A stretch of 64,000 bases of DNA from Spongilla lacustris (taxonomy: Eukaryota > Porifera > Demospongiae > Spongillida > Spongillidae): positions 9,516,815-9,580,814 of the forward strand of contig OX442417.1 in NCBI GenBank assembly GCA_949361645.1, read 5' to 3'. The position numbers were made by a program, and so were the translations under genes. This document shows, in pieces, positions 58,622-64,000 of the stretch (position 1 is its first letter; every line of letters begins with the position of its first letter). The notes beneath the pieces were generated by a model. That model was not told where the DNA came from and searched no databases. It saw nothing but the letters and a program-made list of their open reading frames with translations.

Positions 58622-59762
58622 GATTGTAAGTTAGGAGAATCTTAGCAGCTATCATAACAGTTTCTATAGTAACCATTATGATAGCTGTTATGATAGTCCT
58701 ACCACCTTAATGAATATGATTTATGGCACCCCCCTGCATATTACATCATCATGGCACATTGTAGTTAGAGAGCTATAAATAGCACTTTGGGTGGGGGGGG
58801 ACCAGCCAGTGTAACAACGTATACATTAAGCATACATCAGTATGGGATAATGTGTGACGAGGGGGGGGGGGGGGGTCTATAATGGTCAAAAATAGTGTGA
58901 CGTAATTTATAAACGGCCCCTTAGTGGAGCTATCCATCATGCTCCTTGTGCAGATAGCTCTACTGGTACAGCTGTTTTATGGGTATCAACAGGATTTTAG
59001 CTCTGTTTTACATTTGTATCTCAGCCCAATCCTAAAAGGACTTATGCTATGTGTCAGTTCTGTTATAGAGAGCTACTGTAACTTATAACATTGAGTACAT
59101 AAGATGGTACATTAGTTCCCATGTGCAGGCAACCATCCAACGTGCACAACACATGCACATACAACTGCAATAATCACAATGTTGAATCATTTATGTTGGA
59201 TAGCTATGAACATATTTACTGCAGGTGGCAATAGAAACTTCCAGCTACTGAATATATGGGGGAACAGGGGCAGATCCAGGAATTTTGGAAGGGGGAGGGG
59301 GGGCACAGTTAGTGGCACCATAGAATGTAGCATAACCTATGGCAGCTATGCACCATCCAGGCTCCCAGATAAATACATCACTAGCCATGCCTGACCACTT
59401 CCACAGCCTAGTGTCTGTGAGATGTTTACAACTTCTGTCCTTTTTATGTGAAATTAATAAATCAATGGCTTGGATAAAGCATGAGTGTAGCATTTGTGTA
59501 GGTATGACACAGCGTATTTCAAAAGTAGAATCACAATCAACGCTATGCAGACGTTATGTGTACTTTCATATGACCACTACTGTACATGTACCTTGCATAA
59601 TAAAGCATGAGGCAGTCCAAACATCCTGTGATTTCTATTACAAGCCCAATGTTCCACTCAATATAGCACTAACATATTTGAGTACATACATTATGCGGGT
59701 GTGTGCTTTTGACTGATGTGATGACTATAGGGACACTGTTCACATTGGGGAACATGACTTAC
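58622..59762. other. no proven gene; hAT-like end at 59265
   Basis: CAGGGGCAGATCCAGG at 59265 matches other element ends in the window. Minus-strand sequence at ~59320-59420 (ASDVFIWEPGWCIAAIGYAT) is open but unsupported. Confidence 0.35.
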
Positions 59763-59789
59763 CACTTATCACCATAAGGGTTGTCCAGC
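59763..59789 (-). CDS. candidate 27-bp micro-exon
   Basis: CCAATTACAG|...|GTAAGTC bounds 27 bp, reading LDNPYGDKW in one frame. Strong splice signals, but no neighbouring exon is proved. Confidence 0.25.
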
Positions 59790-60546
59790 CTGTAATTGGA
59801 GAAGACACATAAAAAGACATGTAGTTACCATGGCAACAGACCTCACATCTACTGACCATGGCATGCAGCAACTATATGGAAATGAACTAATCCAATAACC
59901 TTTGTGAAGTGGGTACGTGTAATAGACTTGGCTCCACCCACACTGCACAAGGTGATGGTGGGGACTGGTGTAGAAATAAAGGAGGAGGGGCCACATTGAA
60001 CTTCTTTGTGAGCTAACTGGCAAGTGGTTGTTCTACCTGCCATGTTTACCATGCTGATTGCAAGAGGGGTCAAGGGTGTAAATGTTTATCAGCCATGTTG
60101 ATGACAAGGGTGTAGCCATGTGTGCTTGGGATGTGTGCCATGTTGAGGTCTGTGCATGTGGGGAAGAGGTCATGATGGCAGTACTTAGTATACCAGCTAT
60201 GTATGAAGGGCTTAGGGATGGTGTGTGTGCGTGTGCAGGTATGTGATTGTGGTATACACAGCTGCAGCAAGCATATGTATATGTAGTTATCAGGGAGTAG
60301 TTAAGACATGAAGTGTCATGAATACAACAGCCCCCCCTCTCCCCCCCTGACCCCATTATTGCAAACCAACCAGATACATGTAACTTAGGAATTTTCTGCC
60401 TAAAGCATTATGACATCTTTAATTAATAAGAACGAGAGTTGTGTAGAATACAAATTTCAATGTTATGGTAAAAGCTTGATTTTAATAAATCAGTGCACCA
60501 GCCACTTCATTGTGACCATAAAAGTGCAGGGAAAGGTCATGATGGC

Positions 60547-60584
<38 letters not shown>

Positions 60585-61235
60585 ACATAGGCTGCAGTGA
60601 GCATATGTATATACACTTATTATTGAGAGCAATGTCATCTTGATGACCTCTATAGATAACATAACTATGTCCTTATAAGGAAATACATGCACATGTACAT
60701 ATCAGTCTGGTCTGAAAGAGCTGGACACCATGACCCTATTCTCCACTGTGTCCACACACACACTGTGGACATCTTTTAGGCTGTGATGTGGTCCTACTTA
60801 ACCATACCATCAGTTTGCTAAGACATGTTGTCATGTGCACAGGTGGATATATTGGGGTTACATGTATATCTGCACATATTTGTGCAAATTTTATTATTCG
60901 CCTGTAAATTGGTCACTTTTTCAGCTTCCTAGGAACACATAATATGTATAAAAACAAATGTGGATGGCAGGTCAATTAGATTTATCTAACAACTGGACAT
61001 CAAGAGATAATATTCAATAAATGGTATGGTACACATGAGGTCCCTCCCTTTGCTGCATGTGGTGCTCTGCTGGCTGCCTACACTGCTACCTGTGTGCTCA
61101 TTGCTTTCCTGGTGGCTGGCTCACTGCTATGCCATGTTCCCACCACACCTCCGCAGGAGAGCAGTTCTTCCAGAGATCATATATAGATGGTCTCTGGCTC
61201 TTCCTACCTTCCTCTGGCTCCCTCCCTTCCTCTCA
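59790..61235. other. no recognisable gene; (TG)n at 60549-60581
   Basis: A 33-bp TG tract within otherwise ordinary AT-rich DNA. Short frames without domains. Confidence 0.4.
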
Positions 61236-61533
61236 TTTTTCCCCCTTGGGTAGCTCATACAATACCCAATGCACTTTGCTTGAAAGTCAACAGAGGAAAT
61301 GAAACAGCAGTAGCATTGATTGATCAGTTCAAAAACTGAACTACCTTTTGACTTCTAGCTTCACCACAGTTTACACAGCATACACAACACCTTGTTGCTG
61401 CTGTGTAAACTGTGTTTGTGAAGCTACAAGTCAAAAGGTAGTTCAGTTCTTGATCTGATGCTACTGCTCCGTGTTTCATTTCCTCAGTTAAAGTGCATTG
61501 GGTATTGTATGAGCTACCCAAGGGGGAAAAAAA
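61236..61533. mobile_element. 298-bp foldback element K
   Basis: Left TTCCCCCTTGGGTAGCTCAT pairs with right ATGAGCTACCCAAGGGGGAA. Arms of ~140 bp pair with a few mismatches to a centre near 61385 (CAACACCTTGTTG). No ORF. Confidence 0.8.
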
Positions 61534-62185
61534 TGATGCAAATTGGGCACTGTTGTTTTTTTCTGCATTCAAATTCATTATAAATTCATTGAATTACACT
61601 AACCGTTAATAACTAATCCAAATGATTGAACCTTGTATTGGTGCAACCAAATATATATCATCATTTAGCATTATTACACTAAGGACATAATCATTACAGA
61701 ACAAGCTGTTATCGGCCAACACAGGGCACGGTAGGGTATACATATGTATAGCAATCTTGCTTGGCCCAACTGAAAGAGCTGTTTGTGAGGTTTGATACTT
61801 ATTTTTTGGGGGGAGTTAAATGTGAAATGACCCTCTACCAGCAAACTCCATACCACACAAGTGTTCCATAATCAAGGACAATCCTTTATAGATTAACCAC
61901 AAACTGATAATTTTGGTTTTAAATTGTTAAGAAGACTTGCTGGTGAACCAAAGTCAACATAACTGTTTAACTCTTTGACAGTAACGCAGTTAATTGATTA
62001 TTTGCCAGTAATGTTTTTAATTATGGCTGCCCGTACGGCCGTTGCTTAGTAGTCACTGTTCTCGAAGAATCTCGCGGTTAGCCTCCTTAAAAAGATACTA
62101 CCTATGATAGAAGAGTGTTTTATGATGTTTGTTATGATATATGGTGTACTAGCTTGAAACCAATCGGCAGCTAACAAGACCCAAT
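61534..62185. other. no recognisable gene
   Basis: AT-rich. 61855-61985 weakly resembles the 0.9-kb block at 10220-10340 (AATCAAGGA, TAAATTGTTAAG). Confidence 0.4.
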
Positions 62186-62240
62186 GGGCTATTCCATTAT
62201 TTAATTATACACCCCTACAGATGACAATAAATGGTGTCCA

Positions 62241-62274
<34 letters not shown>

Positions 62275-63624
62275 ATAGGGAATATGTCCCGGGGGGTGGT
62301 CATTTAGAGGCTGTCCCGGGGTGTCAGAAGGCATAATAGAAGCTTGTCCAGGGGGAGTGGAGCAACATACAAGCTTGTCTAGGGGGGTGGTGCAAAATAG
62401 AAGCTTGTCCAGGGGGCATTTACAAGTCCAGAGGCGGATACAGGGGGGGGGTCCAGGGTGTCCGGACACCCCCCTTGGAACCGTTGATGAATATAATTAG
62501 CTCACATCGCGCACATATAAATACGTAATAATACTGATTTCGTCACTCCATACACTAGTATGCAATCAAACCGAAACGTGCGTATTCACCAAATAGAACT
62601 TTGCCTTGAATTGGAATAACTGTAGTACCGCTCCGCCCCCACCAACATCGTGTTAATTTGAACGAGCGTATTGTCGTAATCTCGAGCGCTGCTGCGCACC
62701 GTTCATCAAAATCTTGTTAGAGCAACATTTCGTGAAAGAAATGTTGAAACAGGTACGCGCTAGTGTTAATGGTTACGACGATACGCTCGCTTAAACACGA
62801 GCCATTTTTTTTGGTGTGGGCGGAGGGGGGTAATGATAATAATATTGTAGCTTTACAATGACGTAACATTTTGCGAAAGAGTTCACTTCAAGCAGACTGG
62901 TGTAAACGCACATAATTTGATTATGTGTAGACAGTGTAGTTATACCAAGGTTATGCGTAGTAGATACAAGGTTTGTGTCGACAGTAGCCCATTGGTATTT
63001 ATACTTTTTAATGGGTAATACTTAGTCAAATTAAGGCCTATTGCATTAGGCTATACATCATATATCAGGGCCGTTTTTTAAAGTAAGTCGGCAGACTTGA
63101 TTTCAGTACTTATACAATGTATACATACATATATAAGTTGCCTAACTTAGCCCATGATTCGCTAAATACATGTACATTGTTTAATACATTAAAAGTGCAG
63201 CATCTGCCATTGACCCCCGGCTCAGCGGGCCTGTTTTAAAACGATTTCGAGATCGCGGTCCAGCTTCTGGGGCTCCGCCCCAGACCCCAGTATACATGAT
63301 GCACATGGGGGGACGGTATTAACGTATTTAAGTAATCCGCCATTGGTGTGGCACTTTTCGATACAAAAAACTCCTCGTGTTTTTAATACATTACTCGCCA
63401 AATTTTTCTGGGGCGGAGCCCCAGACCCCATTACTTTTATAGCGCCATCTCCCACCCCGCCCTTCATCAATATTCATATCGGACACCCCCCTCTCCGCAT
63501 TCCTCCGTCCGCCCCTGAAGTCTGTCCCAATAATATAAGTTTGTCCAGGGGTGCTTTTCTATATTGTCCCGGGGGGATAGGTTTGCCATCTGTAGGGGTG
63601 TACAGTTAAATAATGGAATAGCCC
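62186..63624. mobile_element. 1.44-kb element with GGGCTATTCC ends, AAT target duplication
   Basis: Left GGGCTATTCCATTATTTAAT, right ATTATTTAACTGTAC read in inverse and ending GGAATAGCCC; TIRs ~38 bp, imperfect. AAT flanks both ends (62183-62185, 63625-63627), as for the MITE at 56481-56619. Inside are a 33-G tract, ~30-bp AAGCTTGTCCAGGGGG repeats, and a nested element. Confidence 0.8.
62429..63517. mobile_element. nested hAT-like non-autonomous element
   Basis: Starts CAGAGGCGGATACAGG and ends CCTCCGTCCGCCCCTG; AAGTC lies on both sides (62424-62428, 63518-63522). It carries a copy of the GTATCGTCGTAACC palindrome of element G (62660-62830) and two inverted GGGGCTCCGCCCCAGACCCC modules (63270, 63410). 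No transposase. Confidence 0.65.
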
Positions 63625-64000
63625 AATTTAGGTGGAGTGAAGCGGGGAGGGATTCGAAGCCGTATATTGCGTATACTACGAAACAGTCGATGAAAACACC
63701 ATAGTTCTATCCCTTGTTGTTACATCTAAGGTCCAGACTTTTTAAAAGCCTTCGCTCACCCATGTTTTAGTACAAAAGGCAGGTACTAATTCGAAGCCGC
63801 TGGTGTTCGTTCCCGCTTTCCTTTCAATTAAAAACCAACGCTCGGGTCATAGCTCTATGCTACTAGAGCATATTGGTACTCGGAGCGTGTAACCGTGCGA
63901 CACATACTGGTTTTCTATATGTGTGCATATATATATGCACTTGGCGGTTAACCCGAATTAATTTTTAGTATATATATATGCACTGGCGTCTGGCGGTCAA
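63625..64000. other. no recognisable feature
   Basis: Short inverted pieces (ATATATATGCAC) and a GGGATTCGAAGCCG sequence that looks like a tRNA B-box, but no tRNA fold can be built around it. Confidence 0.35.

Noticed and set aside
63640..63660. tRNA gene suggested by GGGATTCGAAGCCG
   Set aside because: Looks like a B-box, but no A-box at the right distance and no cloverleaf could be drawn.

Overview
The window looks like nuclear DNA of a marine invertebrate animal. It is AT-rich. Coding sequence is cut into short exons with GT..AG introns, some only about 46-61 bp. Most of the sequence is CA/TG microsatellite, minisatellite, inverted-repeat element and duplicated block. A demosponge is my best guess, based on a death-NACHT-LRR receptor carrying a 2A peptide, very short introns and a lysine-rich 15-residue repeat ORF. 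Echinoderm or lancelet are not excluded. This is inference; no species can be proved from the window.

The main gene is a NOD-like receptor (NLR) on the minus strand, from about 41168 down to 9061 and probably past the left edge. I could phase nine exons by hand and every phase agrees: an N-terminal exon (40914-41168); an exon with a hydrophobic segment ending in a canonical 2A motif, DVEENPGP (40705-40852); a death-domain exon (40365-40649); a small linker exon (39339-39395); a long NACHT exon (32497-34099); and four short leucine-rich-repeat exons (32354-32437, 26618-26707, 11866-11949, 9061-9144). The 2A motif predicts that one mRNA makes a short hydrophobic peptide and a separate cytosolic death-NACHT-LRR protein, or a signal-peptide-controlled choice between two destinations. 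The LRR exons lie far apart in introns full of repeats, and their flanking intron sequence is duplicated with them.

The introns and flanks hold a dense set of large inverted-repeat (foldback) elements: 4893-6007, 6039-7486, 13129-13817 with two relatives, 16869-18605, 21048-22593, 28944-29763 with a short relative at 41265-41516 and a remnant near 54.3-54.6 kb, 47335-47631, and 61236-61533. Several have recognisable target duplications, and two have an apparent empty site in a duplicated copy elsewhere in the window. TIR elements include 3387-3614, 23066-24406, and a family with GGGCTATTCC ends (56481-56619 and 62186-63624, the latter with a nested insertion). Decayed coding relics include an inverted NACHT fragment, a DDE transposase, a Merlin-like transposase and reverse-transcriptase pieces, one of them internally inverted.

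From 41.5 to 64 kb there is no complete ordinary gene. I see an AGC-kinase-like exon (44455-44524, minus), a 45-bp tandem-repeat ORF (47620-48078, minus), a reverse-transcriptase C-terminal fragment followed by proline-rich ORFs (50.4-52.7 kb, plus), the C-terminal exons of a COP9 signalosome subunit 2 copy (54689-54911 and 56378-56420, plus) inside locally duplicated sequence, and a few unrecognised candidate exons. Long reading frames over CA/TG repeats and over the GTATGTTGAGTGGAGG minisatellites are artefacts of repeat periodicity and are not annotated as genes.
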